Notes: generated by a model not told the origin, from the sequence alone. Counted from the first letter of the stretch, positions 1 to 9,950 are shown. The stretch: DNA of 57,718 nt from Archangium sp. (GCA_030695565.1 JAUYRZ010000068.1:1-57718); one strand, 5' to 3'. A program made the numbers and translations.

Positions 1-132
1 GAGTACTTCGGTGTTCCGGCTGCTCTGTACACAGACCTGCTCTCAGCTCACTCCAAGGGCACGTTTGTCACCCGCTTTATCCGCGGCCACTTCCCGTTCC
101 GTCGGCTGGGGCAGCCAAGCGATCTGACGTAG
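1..132 (+). CDS. C-terminal end of a KTSC-domain protein (cut by window edge)
   Basis: The reading frame starting at base 1 stays open for 43 codons and stops with TAG at 130-132. The residues resemble the end of a KTSC domain: a tyrosine-phenylalanine-x-valine-proline segment, then leucine-x-alanine-x-serine-lysine-glycine-x-phenylalanine, and a final isoleucine-arginine-glycine with aromatic residues. KTSC domains are short and found alone or fused to nucleic-acid enzymes; their molecular role is not settled. The N-terminus lies outside the window, so the full product cannot be named. A 210-bp gap separates it from the next recognisable start at 343. The family call is from pattern memory and fairly likely. 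Confidence 0.55.
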   Translation, partial: EYFGVPAALYTDLLSAHSKGTFVTRFIRGHFPFRRLGQPSDLT

Positions 133-342
133 TAGTGTTAGGAGCACCCGCAGCACCTGCACCACCCGCGTTGCGCGCTTCTGAGTTGCTAGCAACGGCG
201 TGGTCGTAGTCCGCGTCTCGAATGCGGGCGACGCGCGCGGGAGATCGAGGTCACCGTGGGTGACCCTCGGCGGTTGTTCCATTCCGGTCGTGCGTCGCGG
301 TGGCGTGGTAGCCTGAACGCTCTCTCGAACCGAGGAGTGGCC

Positions 343-974
343 GTGATTGCGACACCAGTACTCGTTGCGGTGGTGTCGCTGTTGGTTACGCAGGCCCCAA
401 CACAGGGTCGACCTTCAACGGCGCCGGTCGCGCATGTGCTGAAGCGCACCTGACCCGTAGCGCGCAAGTCGCACCGTTGTGCAAGAAGGCGTGTGACTCA
501 GGCGATGCGTACGGCTGCATGCTCTTGGGCCTCGCTCTTCAAGACGGGAATGGTGTGACGCAGGATCTCCAAGCAGGCGCGCGCTCATTTTTCAACGCAT
601 GCGACAAGGGGCTCGCGGAGCGCTGCATGCTCTACGGAACGGCGCTCGCCAACGGCGGGGAGTTCCAAAGGACAAGAAAAAGGCTGCAGGCATCTTCAAG
701 CGCGCGTGCGACTCAGGGGCGGGCGCCGGTTGCTACGTGCTCGCGACCCTTCACGTCAGCGGAGAAGGTGGCGTGAAGCAGGATGACAAGGAGGCTTCGC
801 GACTGTTGCAGCGCGGATGTGCACTCGGCGACCCCTTCGGATGCTATTTCTTCGGACGCGCGTTGCTTCGCGGCGAAGGTGTCGCGAAGGACAAGAAGCG
901 CGGGACGGAACCGATGACGAAGGCCTGCGCTGAGGATGCCCCGGCGGAGTTGCGCGGAGCGCGTGGGCCCATAA
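343..974 (+). pseudogene. Sel1-repeat secreted protein, broken by about three frameshifts
   Basis: A GTG at 343, preceded by a CGAGGAG ribosome site at 331-337, opens a hydrophobic signal segment, but that frame ends at 451-453. Sel1-type repeats (cysteine-aspartate-x-glycine, x-glycine-cysteine, then glycine-x-glycine-valine-x-x-aspartate) appear in the next frame from about 440 to 660. They move to a third frame after the GGGG run at 657-660 and end in a fourth segment stopping with TAA at 972-974, after the CCCC run at 939-942. Joined together the pieces give a coherent signal peptide plus about four Sel1 repeats. Sel1 proteins usually act as protein-interaction scaffolds. Either the gene is decayed, or homopolymer sequencing errors broke it; the sequence alone cannot decide. 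Confidence 0.6.
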
Positions 975-1476
975 CTTCCGAGAGCCGAATGCGAATGCGG
1001 ACTCTGGGCGAGCTCGGCCCTCCACTTCGCTTGCCCCTCCTCCCACGGCCCACTGCTCCACCTCGTCCTCTAGCCTGCGCTCGCGTCCCTCCACGCCGGG
1101 CACCGGTGTGCCGCGCTTCGAGCTGTGCGGGTTCCGCGCGCCCTCTCCGCTCCTCCCAACGCCATCACCGTCCCGCCTCCGCCCCGCGGCCTCTTCAGCC
1201 CTCCGCTGCCCGCCCGAGCGGGCCCATTCTCCTTGGTCCGAAGCGCACGTGCTTCCCTTCGTCGAACTCCGACTCGGTGGTGCGGCCGATCAGATCGCGC
1301 GCCTGAGTGGTCGGCTCCGGACCGGGCGCGCCACCATCTGGCGCCTGGGCCAGGAGCATCAGCGTCGACGAGAGCAGCACGGTGACGCCTTATCCCGGAA
1401 CCCTGAAGCTGCGGTCTTTCATTGAGAGTTTGTCCTCCGCGTGCTCTGCCGCGCCACTCAAGGGGTCAGACCCACC
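975..1476. other. gene-poor stretch with one doubtful reverse reading frame
   Basis: No convincing gene is visible in these 500 bases. On the reverse strand a GTG at 1378-1380, with AAGG a few bases upstream, opens a 61-residue frame to 1195. Its first residues look like a short signal peptide, but the remainder matches nothing I recognise. A second short reverse frame with a good GGAGGAC ribosome site stops after ten codons just upstream, which could mean another frameshifted gene remnant. Together with the broken Sel1 gene this suggests a decayed area. The ribosome site AAGGGG at 1460-1465 belongs to the next gene. Confidence 0.3.
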
Positions 1477-2793
1477 ATGCATCGCCTGCTTGCTCTCTCT
1501 AGCCTCGTGTTTGCTGCGTCGTGCTCGCCGCCGCCTGCTCCTCAGCCGCCGCGATGCGCCACCGATGCGACCGGTACCGTTGAGATCATTTCGACCGGTC
1601 TGCCCCCGGGTGTGATGGCCGACATTCACCTCACGGGACTCACGGCGGAAACTGTGACCTCAAGTCGGTCGCTGAGGGTGGCCTCAGGTGAGTGGATCGT
1701 CACGGCAGACCGCACGACGGCGCCTGATCCCTTCGTTCGCACCGTCTACTCGCCGACCGTTGCGCCCGCGCGGTTCTGCCTCGTCGGGGGCGGCACGCAG
1801 GAAGTGACGGTCACCTGGGCACCGGTGGCTACAAGCAACAGGCTGTGGGTGACCAACTCGAACGCCGCCGGACAGTTCATCGGATTCCGCTCGGACTCTC
1901 TAGCGACCACTGCAACGGTTCGCGCAGACATCGTCGCGCGAGGAGGCTTCGGAACAGACGTCGCCTTCGATCGCGATGGCAACGCGTGGGTCCCCGGTGG
2001 AACCACTGCCGATGCGGCGTTGCAGCGTTTTCCCGCATCGCGCTTCGCGACGTCGGGTGCGGTCGAGCCGGATCTCGAGATCGCCATTGGAGGCACTCCT
2101 TGCCAGCCCCTGGTGGCGGGCTTGGCGTTTGATCGAGTGGGCAACCTCTACATGAGTTCTCCCTGCCGCGACTCGGTGGTGCGCATCGACGCGGCCGCAC
2201 TCTTGGCCACCGCATCGGCCGTGCCATCCCTGACGATTGATGTGCCTGACCCAGGCGGCCTCGCCTTCGACCGCTCGGGAAACCTCTGGGTCGCCTCCAA
2301 GTTCAACAATCGCATCTGGCGCTTCGACGCATCCCAGCTGGCAACGCGCGTGGCGACGGCGCCGATCTTCGAGATCGGCGCCTACGCCTCGAGCAGCCCG
2401 GCAGAGAGAGCACTGCTCACCCCAAACTGGATCGCATTCGACGCGCGTGGCGCGCTCTGGGCGAACGATTTTGGCAGAAACATCTTCTACCGCTTCGACG
2501 GGGCGAGTCTGGGCGCTACGGCGATGTCTGATCTGCAGCCTCAAGTGCGCATCACTCTCGGCGTGGCCGCGCTCCTCGAGGGCTTTGCCTTTGACGGCGA
2601 GGGTGGTCTGTGGTGCGCCGGCGTCGGTGGCACCATCGTGCGGCTCGCTCCCGCGCAGCTTGATGTGAGCACCGAAGTGGGCAACGCCACGATGCCAGCC
2701 ACGGTGCTCACCAGTTCCGACATCGGATCAGCATCGACCCCAGCGTTCTACCCGGCGCCCGCGGGCCTGCCCCTGTTCCACTCGCTGCCGTGA
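1477..2793 (+). CDS. lipoprotein with NHL/SMP-30-like beta-propeller repeats
   Basis: 438 residues. The start at ATG 1477 is chosen because AAGGGG lies 11 bases upstream and because it gives a lipoprotein signal ending in FAASC near residue 16. The mature part carries five or six repeats built on the pattern alanine-phenylalanine-aspartate-x-x-glycine-asparagine-x-tryptophan/tyrosine-valine, spaced about 50-60 residues, as in NHL, SMP-30 or Vgb-type six-bladed propellers. A small beta-sandwich-like segment precedes the propeller. Such proteins sit on the envelope and bind partners or small molecules; no catalytic residues can be assigned. The Rhs toxin gene starts 71 bp downstream on the same strand, so the two may be co-transcribed. 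Third codon positions are less G/C-rich than in genes to the right of 11.3 kb. Confidence 0.75.
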   Translation: MHRLLALSSLVFAASCSPPPAPQPPRCATDATGTVEIISTGLPPGVMADIHLTGLTAETVTSSRSLRVASGEWIVTADRTTAPDPFVRTVYSPTVAPARFCLVGGGTQEVTVTWAPVATSNRLWVTNSNAAGQFIGFRSDSLATTATVRADIVARGGFGTDVAFDRDGNAWVPGGTTADAALQRFPASRFATSGAVEPDLEIAIGGTPCQPLVAGLAFDRVGNLYMSSPCRDSVVRIDAAALLATASAVPSLTIDVPDPGGLAFDRSGNLWVASKFNNRIWRFDASQLATRVATAPIFEIGAYASSSPAERALLTPNWIAFDARGALWANDFGRNIFYRFDGASLGATAMSDLQPQVRITLGVAALLEGFAFDGEGGLWCAGVGGTIVRLAPAQLDVSTEVGNATMPATVLTSSDIGSASTPAFYPAPAGLPLFHSLP

Positions 2794-2864
2794 GCAAGGC
2801 TTGACCGTTGTGGCCTCGTGGGCGAGAAGGCCGCATCGCAGTTGGGCGTTGGCGAGGAGGCTGA

Positions 2865-5800
2865 ATGCACAGCAAGTCAGGAAGTCGTCGCGAGAGTCAC
2901 GTCAGCGTTTTCCGGGTCTTCACGAGTCTCAGTCTTGCGTCGTTGATTGCGACGCTTCCCGCGTGTCCGGCTCCCGTTGAAGGGACCATTGGTCGAACCC
3001 GTCAGGCCATGGGTGGGGGGGCGGGAGTCGGACCGACCGACGTAATCCCTGGCACCACGAATCTCACTCCCGGAGCGGTCGCTTCCTCGCACGGGGTGAG
3101 TCACAGCGGCCAGTTCCAGTACTCCATCCCATTGTGGGTGGTGCCCGGACGACGCGGAATGCAGCCGTCGCTCAGCATCGACTATGCGAGCGGTGCACCT
3201 GCGACTCACCTTGGACTCGGTTTCTCGCTCACCGGCGAGTCGGCGATAAGCCGATGTCAGCGCAGTCTTCGCCGGGACGGTGCGCCCGGCGCTGTGTCCT
3301 TTGACGATCGTGACGCCTTCTGTATCGACGGCCAAAGGTTGGTTCTCACGAGGGGCAAGAACGCCGAAGCGGGCGCTACGTATGTGACCGAGGTCGAAGA
3401 TGATCGGAGGGTTGTGGTTGACACTTCCGACTCGGAAGGACCGCTCCAGTGGAGCGTGTTCGATCCCTCGGGGCTGATTCACCGCTACGGCGTCAACAAC
3501 AGCGGCCGCTTTGAGGGAGATCGGTTGATGGGCGGCCGCGACACCGCGGCAGGCTCAATGGTGGTCTTGAACGTCGGTCGCGCGCGGCTGCGTTGGCTGC
3601 GAGAAACCAGCGAAGACCGTTTCGGCAATGGAATTCGCTACGAGTACGACATCGTCGATGGCCCTGCGGTCGAGCGAATCCTGCGTCGCATCGTATACAC
3701 CACGCAGACCCAACTGAGTGCCCCTGCCGCCAACCGCTCTGTCGAGTTCGACTACGAACCACGAAGCAGAGCCGCATTCTCGTATGTGAGCGGACTGAAG
3801 TTGGGCCAATCTCAACTACTCAAGCGTCTTGAGATGAGGGGGCCGCCGGCGAACGGAGGTGGCCCCCTCTATCGCGCCTACGACCTCAGTTACGGCGCGG
3901 GCATGAGTGGTGAGCCACTGCTCTCGACCGTGTCCGAGTGCGACCAGAACAAGATCTGCAAGAAGCCCGTCGCGTTTTCGTGGAGCACATCGCCCTTTAG
4001 CCTCCAGTCCCCGTTCATTGACATCAATACGCACCAGCCGCTTTGGGGCGGTCCAGTCGTGCCGCCGAAGCAGTTCGAAATGAACCATTGGGAGCGCATC
4101 CGTGCAGGTGACTTCGACGGCGACGGGCTCGATGACCTCTTAGTCCTCGATGGAGACGGCCCCTTTCCTAACTGGTTCATCCTGCGCTCCGACTTCGGGC
4201 CAAACGGGCACGACACTTTCCTCTCCCCCGTAAGCACGTTCATGGAGTCGGCAATCGTAACGCGGGACTCCTCCCATAGGGTCGTGAACGTCGTGATTCC
4301 CTTCGCGCATACCATTCGGCTCGCAGACACCAATTTCGATAACCGTGCCGACCTTCTTCATGCGACCTACGTCAGTCCAATTGCATGGTGGGACGGGCGC
4401 TATGAGAGTTGTCGCGCTACGTTCACACAAGGGCTTCCCGGATTTGACTGCTCCTTCACCGAAGTGGCACTTCCCGCACTCTCGGACATCTCCGACGCCT
4501 ACCTAGGTGACTTCGACGGCGATGGTCATGTCGATCTTCTCCGCCAGATGGGAGGTCTTCCGCCGAACGCCGTCGGCGATGTATGGATTGCGCCACGAGT
4601 CGTGGCTGGCGCACCCCACGACTACACGATTCGTACGGGAGCGCTCGTCGCGCCGAGCCTCCAATCGTTCGTCCTAGATCTCAACGGTGACGCGAGAGCC
4701 GAGTTGCTTCACACGGAGGTCGTGCCAAATCCGCAGACCCCCAACCAATGGATAATGACCGGGTGGCTCAATGCCTTTCACCTCGACGCCACCTCCATGG
4801 TCGCAATTCCGAGCAATCTGCCCACGCCCGACACGCTACGAGGTGGATCGGGAGACCTTTGCCCGCGCCACATCCCTATGGATATCAACGGAGATGGTCT
4901 GGTCGATTTCGTGACTCCTAATTGCCAGGATGACCCAGCTGCGTTCATCAATATCGGCAATGGCTTCCTCCCGCCGCAGACCATTCAAGCGAACGGAGCA
5001 GGCAAGGTGCGGACGCCAAAATTTGTCGGCATCCAGGATTCCTTCAATGACGGCATCAGGCCGATGGATGTCAATGGCGATGGCCGACAGGACCTCGTGT
5101 ACACATACACGGGCGGGCAGGGTGTCCAGGCATTGGTGGCTCGGGCCGACGGTACCTTCGCCCCGATGCCGCTTTGGGCAATCGACCCGGTAACCAACAC
5201 GACGTACAACATCCCTGAGGGCGACCACAGCGAGTTCGGCCCGCACGTCACGCAGGTTCTCGACGTCAACGGCGATGGGGCGGAAGACCTCCTTCAGTAC
5301 GTCCGAGGTGTGCTCCACGTGTACATCTCGCGACACACTCCGATCGACTATCTCGTCGGCGTTTCGCAGCAGGGCGGCATGGCTTCGGTCGTCGTGAACT
5401 ACGCCTCAGCAGCCGACGCTGCTTACGTCGGACGAAACCCAGGATCGGCCGTGCTCCCGCAGACCGACTCGTTGGCAGAGGGCCACTACGTCGTGAGGCA
5501 GCTGACCATGCGCGAAGGAGGGACCTCCAGCATCACTGAGCACCACAAGTTCAACTTCCCGCTTGGAGACGTCGACGTAGGCTGGCTGGGATTCAAAGAA
5601 CACACGGTGAAGCGTGGGAGCGTGACCACAACCTTTCAGCTGGACCAACAAAGGCGGGGGCCCGCGCCGGTGCCATACCCCACGCTTGGCAGCCCCCTGT
5701 TGACCACCACGACGGCAGTTGTCGACGGGTCCGGGCGGGCCCTCGTGCGATCAGTCCGTCCCACGAATGAGGTCATCGACGGACAGCTGCCGGGCTCCAC

Positions 5801-8800
5801 AGTCCGGGTCCGTCGTACGGAGACTCACGACGCGCTCTTCGATGTGATTGGGCCGTCGTATGGAACGATTAGCTGGTCAAGGACCGAGAACTCGAAGTTC
5901 GACGCCTACGACAACGTGCTCCAGACACAGACCAGCTTCTACGGCCCAGGAGGCCTCGAGCGGACTGACGACACGACCGCTGCCTATGACAACTTTACGA
6001 GCAGCCCCGCATGGATGATTGGGCTGAGGACCAGCAGTTGTACGAAGTCCGCCGACGCTGCTGGTCGTTCTCAGAAGCGCTGCGAGGGCGCTACCTACGA
6101 CCCGAGAACCGGCACCGTCACGGCCTCGACCGTGCAACCCGGTGTGCCGCTCCAACAGATCGAGACCAAGCCGGTGCTCGACGCCTTCGGAAATGTCGAG
6201 CGCATCGAGCGTCGCGATGCAGCGGGCAACCTACGTGTCGACACCTCGACGTATGACCCGGATTTCATCTACGTCGCGACGCAAAAGAACGCGCTCAATC
6301 ACCTTGCGGAGATCGAGACTCAACCGGGCTTCGGCAAGGCAATCTCGACCACCGATCCGAACGGTGTGAAGACAGAAGTGTTGCTTGACGGCTTCGGTCG
6401 AATCAAGAGCCGCATCCTGCCCGGTGGCGAGGTCTTCACCCTCGAGTACGACGACGGACATGCCTTCCCAGGGCAAGGCATCGCCGCCATTGTTACTGAA
6501 CGTCGCGCGTCGCGCTCAGGCGTGTCGAAGGTGGCTACGGATGGGTTTGGTCGAGAGATGTGGCGCGAGGATGTCGGCTTCGGCAATCAAACGCTTCGTA
6601 CCGAGAATTTCTACGACCTCACGTTCGGTTGGCTCGATTCGACGACCGGCCCGTTCAAGACGCCGTTGGCTCCAGGAGTTCCAACCACGAGAATCAGCTA
6701 CACCCGAGATCTCATCGGCCGGCCTTTGACAATCAATGCCTCGGGGGCGATCACTAAGATCTCGTACGACGGCGTGGTGGAGACCATCGAGGATCCTGTC
6801 GGACACGTGACAAAGAAGACCCCCGGCCAATTCGGGCCCAAGTCGATCGAGCGGCTGGACTCTAACCAGAAGCCAGTCACGACGCTTTTCGAGTACGGGC
6901 CGTTCGGTCAACTCGCGTCATCCACGCAGAAGGCGCGCAATGGCGACATCCAGGTGACCCGTCTCGACCATGACGAACTCGGACGGTTGATTCGTACCGA
7001 GGACGAAGCTCGCACATCCATAGAGACCTCGTATTCTCCCTTCGGTGACGAGGAGACGGTCACCGAGATCAGTGCGGGTGGCACACGCCGCACTGTTGGC
7101 AACACCTTCGATGAGCTCGGCCGGGTGGAGACCAGCATCGACAACAGTCAGGGGTTCACCAGCACCTATACGTGGGATACGGCGGCGAACGGGATCGGGA
7201 TGCTGGCCCACGCCGTCAGCGGCGACGGAATCGAAACCGAGTTTGAGTACGACTTATTGGCGCGCCCACGTCGCGAGATCACCACGATGGACACCGTCAA
7301 TGGCCGCGAGAGTTTCGCGTTCCTCAACACCTACGATGGGTTTGGGCGGCTCTGGAAGATCTACTTCCCGCCAGCGCCGAGTGTGCAGGATGTGAGCCTG
7401 GTGCGCGCATACGATCCAGTGACTGGCGCGCTCCTGAAACTCAGCACCAGCCTCGCCACCACCACCGCGGGCACGACCAAGCTGTTTTCGAAGGCGCCTA
7501 TTTGGGAGCTCAAGGAAACCGATCCTGCGGGCCGCGTGACCAAAGCATCACTCGGCAACAAACTGACTGAGGTTGCTGCTTTTGACTTGCGCGGGCGCGC
7601 CACCTCGCTAACCACGCTGGATGGTTCGGGAACAGCGTTGCGCAGCATTTCCTACCAGTACTACGCGAATGGGAATGTGAAATCGAAGACCGACGCGATT
7701 TCGGGAAAGCGAGAAGGCTATCAGCATGACTTTCTCGATCGCCTCGAAACCTGCACGACCTACGTTGGCGAGTCCCAAGTTGACATGGAGGGGCAGAGCT
7801 ACGACGACTTCGGCAACTTCAAGATGAGGGTTCGGCCGGGCGAGACTCTCTCTTATGCCTACGGAACCGGCGCAGCCCCTCACGGCGCCAATGCAGTCAC
7901 CGAACTTCACTCGTCGCAACGCGAGATGGAGTACCAATACGACGAGTGGGGAAACCAGACCGATTCGGGCGGATTCGATATGGACACCGGAGTTTGGGAC
8001 CGCGCTCCACATCGGCATATCAGCTACACGTCGTTCAACTTGCCGCGACGGCTAGATGAGGCGAGTCGGGGCCAGTCGGTGCGGCGCATCGCGTTCAGCT
8101 ACGACGCCTTCAACACCCGCGCGCTTCAACTCGATGACCAGAGGGAAGAGGTCGTGGAGCGCGGCCCGTTCCGTCGGACGACCGATGCACAAGGTGCCCA
8201 GCATTGGGAGTACATTTTCACCGCCCCGACGGGCCATGTCGTGAACTTCGACGTGGATCTCGCAGGAACCATCAAGGCGAACTATCTCCACGAGGACGCG
8301 CTCGGCACGCTCGATACGACGACCGACGCGAGCGGAAACGTCCTTGAGAGACGCACCTTCACTCCCTTCGGAGAGGTGCGGGACCCGGCTACGGGAAGGC
8401 GGGCTGGCGCGCTTGCGCTCGGCTTCACTGGGGCTCGACATGACCCTCAGTCGATGGTGAATCTCAACGGGCGCATCTACGACTCGCTCACTGCTCGGTT
8501 CCTCAGCAAGGACCCACACATCACGAGTCCCGAGAATAGCCAGTCGTACAATCGATATTCGTATGTCTGGAATATGCCGTTGGTGCTTACTGACCCTACC
8601 GGCTTCGACCCCCTCGATGACGATTGGAGTGACGCGCACGGGGGGGCGACTCCCGCCCCGCCGCTCGGGGACGGGCTCGACCCGATCCCGGTGATCCCAG
8701 AGCCGCCCCGCCGCAAGTCGTCACCATCCGCCATCCAACCGGCGGCTTCGGAGGCAACACCTTTGGCGGCACCTGATTCGGCCGACGATAACCCCAATCC

Positions 8801-9941
8801 TGGCTCGCCTGTTTCCGAACCATGGCTGCCCGCGGCCGAGCGCGGAACGATGGGGTCGTTTGTTGGCCTTGACTTGTTTGAGCAGCGGCGCGCGTTTGAG
8901 GCAGCGGGAGTTCCGAACGTTAAGACGGTGAACGGAGAGTGGCTCCCCCCCTACGCGGACGTTCTCAAGTACGACGTCGATAATACGGCGGCACAGTTTT
9001 TTGGGGCGGTTGATGGTTTGTCGGGGGTTCTCGGGCCGGCGATGGCTCCCGTTCCTGGATGGGCTCAGTTCTCAACGCCTTCTCGTGCAGCTGCCCGTGT
9101 CCTCATGAAGGGCGCTTGCTTCGCGGGTGAAACAGAGGTTTTGACTCCCAGCGGGCCTCGGCGGATCGACGAAATCGGCGTCGGGGATCAGGTCTGGTCG
9201 TTCGACTTGGAAGTCCAACGGTGGAAATGGACGGCGGTCACCGCGACCTTCCCCCACGAATACGAAGGACAACTCTTCAGTGTCACGCTCGGAGGTCAGC
9301 AGCTTCAGGTCACTGGGAATCATCCACTCTGCGTAGTGACAGGAGCACAACTCGCGAGCCGTTCGCGGCCGGAGGATATCGGCGAAGACTCGCTCGCGTG
9401 TGGTTCAGGCGGACGGTGGGTTGAGGTCGCGGAGCTGCTCGTTGGAGACGTTGTCGCCGGTGCAGCAACGGAGCTAGCTGTCGAAGAGGTCGCGAGCCAC
9501 TATTCGACCTCGCCCGTCTACAACCTCCAAGTCGGACGAACGCACACCTACGCGGTTGGGTCACTCGGGATTCTGGCGCACAACAAGTCGATGATGACCG
9601 ACTTGGGAACCGCTCGACGAATCGCGCGCGAGCTACCCAGGGGAGTGCGTAAGTACGGGAAGTGTATGGAGTTTGCAGACAAGATGCTCTCGGCGCTCAA
9701 GTTTGCTGGCGTGAAAGGCACGCGTCTTGACGTCAAAGTCGGTAAGGGGATCACAGTCTACTCAACAGAGTGTGGTGCTCTAGGTGCAGAGGGAATGCCG
9801 CACGCCGCTATTCGGGTGGGCGATTTGGTTTTTGACAACATGAGACCGCAAGGCATCCCCTATGCCGAATTCATCGCTGACCTAGGCGGCGAGCTCTTCA
9901 CTGGATCAAAGGGCGTAGGAATTCTGACGACTGCATTTTGA
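2865..9941 (+). CDS. lipoprotein-type Rhs/YD polymorphic toxin with Hint and papain-like C-terminal domain
   Basis: 2358 residues. ATG 2865 follows GAGGAGG at 2852-2858. A long N-region leads into a lipobox ending at Cys34, so export by the lipoprotein route is likely. In order: an SpvB-like domain (about 65-150), at least six FG-GAP/VCBS motifs of the D-x-D/N-G-D type (about 410-830), a TcdB-middle-like segment, YD repeats (about 1000-1830) and an Rhs core ending with NRYSYVWNMPLVLTDPTG near 1910. A Pro/Ala linker follows, then a pretoxin Hint domain from Cys2085 to the His2239-Asn2240 dyad. The last 116 residues resemble papain-fold toxins, with Cys2267, His2313 and Asp2324 as the candidate triad. 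Rhs shells encapsulate toxins and Hint domains release them by autocleavage. The substrate is unknown. The small gene 9 bp downstream is the likely immunity partner. Confidence 0.9.
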   Translation: MHSKSGSRRESHVSVFRVFTSLSLASLIATLPACPAPVEGTIGRTRQAMGGGAGVGPTDVIPGTTNLTPGAVASSHGVSHSGQFQYSIPLWVVPGRRGMQPSLSIDYASGAPATHLGLGFSLTGESAISRCQRSLRRDGAPGAVSFDDRDAFCIDGQRLVLTRGKNAEAGATYVTEVEDDRRVVVDTSDSEGPLQWSVFDPSGLIHRYGVNNSGRFEGDRLMGGRDTAAGSMVVLNVGRARLRWLRETSEDRFGNGIRYEYDIVDGPAVERILRRIVYTTQTQLSAPAANRSVEFDYEPRSRAAFSYVSGLKLGQSQLLKRLEMRGPPANGGGPLYRAYDLSYGAGMSGEPLLSTVSECDQNKICKKPVAFSWSTSPFSLQSPFIDINTHQPLWGGPVVPPKQFEMNHWERIRAGDFDGDGLDDLLVLDGDGPFPNWFILRSDFGPNGHDTFLSPVSTFMESAIVTRDSSHRVVNVVIPFAHTIRLADTNFDNRADLLHATYVSPIAWWDGRYESCRATFTQGLPGFDCSFTEVALPALSDISDAYLGDFDGDGHVDLLRQMGGLPPNAVGDVWIAPRVVAGAPHDYTIRTGALVAPSLQSFVLDLNGDARAELLHTEVVPNPQTPNQWIMTGWLNAFHLDATSMVAIPSNLPTPDTLRGGSGDLCPRHIPMDINGDGLVDFVTPNCQDDPAAFINIGNGFLPPQTIQANGAGKVRTPKFVGIQDSFNDGIRPMDVNGDGRQDLVYTYTGGQGVQALVARADGTFAPMPLWAIDPVTNTTYNIPEGDHSEFGPHVTQVLDVNGDGAEDLLQYVRGVLHVYISRHTPIDYLVGVSQQGGMASVVVNYASAADAAYVGRNPGSAVLPQTDSLAEGHYVVRQLTMREGGTSSITEHHKFNFPLGDVDVGWLGFKEHTVKRGSVTTTFQLDQQRRGPAPVPYPTLGSPLLTTTTAVVDGSGRALVRSVRPTNEVIDGQLPGSTVRVRRTETHDALFDVIGPSYGTISWSRTENSKFDAYDNVLQTQTSFYGPGGLERTDDTTAAYDNFTSSPAWMIGLRTSSCTKSADAAGRSQKRCEGATYDPRTGTVTASTVQPGVPLQQIETKPVLDAFGNVERIERRDAAGNLRVDTSTYDPDFIYVATQKNALNHLAEIETQPGFGKAISTTDPNGVKTEVLLDGFGRIKSRILPGGEVFTLEYDDGHAFPGQGIAAIVTERRASRSGVSKVATDGFGREMWREDVGFGNQTLRTENFYDLTFGWLDSTTGPFKTPLAPGVPTTRISYTRDLIGRPLTINASGAITKISYDGVVETIEDPVGHVTKKTPGQFGPKSIERLDSNQKPVTTLFEYGPFGQLASSTQKARNGDIQVTRLDHDELGRLIRTEDEARTSIETSYSPFGDEETVTEISAGGTRRTVGNTFDELGRVETSIDNSQGFTSTYTWDTAANGIGMLAHAVSGDGIETEFEYDLLARPRREITTMDTVNGRESFAFLNTYDGFGRLWKIYFPPAPSVQDVSLVRAYDPVTGALLKLSTSLATTTAGTTKLFSKAPIWELKETDPAGRVTKASLGNKLTEVAAFDLRGRATSLTTLDGSGTALRSISYQYYANGNVKSKTDAISGKREGYQHDFLDRLETCTTYVGESQVDMEGQSYDDFGNFKMRVRPGETLSYAYGTGAAPHGANAVTELHSSQREMEYQYDEWGNQTDSGGFDMDTGVWDRAPHRHISYTSFNLPRRLDEASRGQSVRRIAFSYDAFNTRALQLDDQREEVVERGPFRRTTDAQGAQHWEYIFTAPTGHVVNFDVDLAGTIKANYLHEDALGTLDTTTDASGNVLERRTFTPFGEVRDPATGRRAGALALGFTGARHDPQSMVNLNGRIYDSLTARFLSKDPHITSPENSQSYNRYSYVWNMPLVLTDPTGFDPLDDDWSDAHGGATPAPPLGDGLDPIPVIPEPPRRKSSPSAIQPAASEATPLAAPDSADDNPNPGSPVSEPWLPAAERGTMGSFVGLDLFEQRRAFEAAGVPNVKTVNGEWLPPYADVLKYDVDNTAAQFFGAVDGLSGVLGPAMAPVPGWAQFSTPSRAAARVLMKGACFAGETEVLTPSGPRRIDEIGVGDQVWSFDLEVQRWKWTAVTATFPHEYEGQLFSVTLGGQQLQVTGNHPLCVVTGAQLASRSRPEDIGEDSLACGSGGRWVEVAELLVGDVVAGAATELAVEEVASHYSTSPVYNLQVGRTHTYAVGSLGILAHNKSMMTDLGTARRIARELPRGVRKYGKCMEFADKMLSALKFAGVKGTRLDVKVGKGITVYSTECGALGAEGMPHAAIRVGDLVFDNMRPQGIPYAEFIADLGGELFTGSKGVGILTTAF

Positions 9942-9950
9942 GGTGGACCG

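Noticed and set aside
1195..1380. Small reverse-strand secreted protein
   Set aside because: Signal-like start only; no recognisable body and a decayed neighbourhood. Kept only as a remark on the gene-poor stretch.
4100..5310. Tandem DNA repeats in the Rhs gene around the D-x-D-G motifs
   Set aside because: These are protein-level FG-GAP/VCBS repeats with diverged DNA, already explained by the domain.
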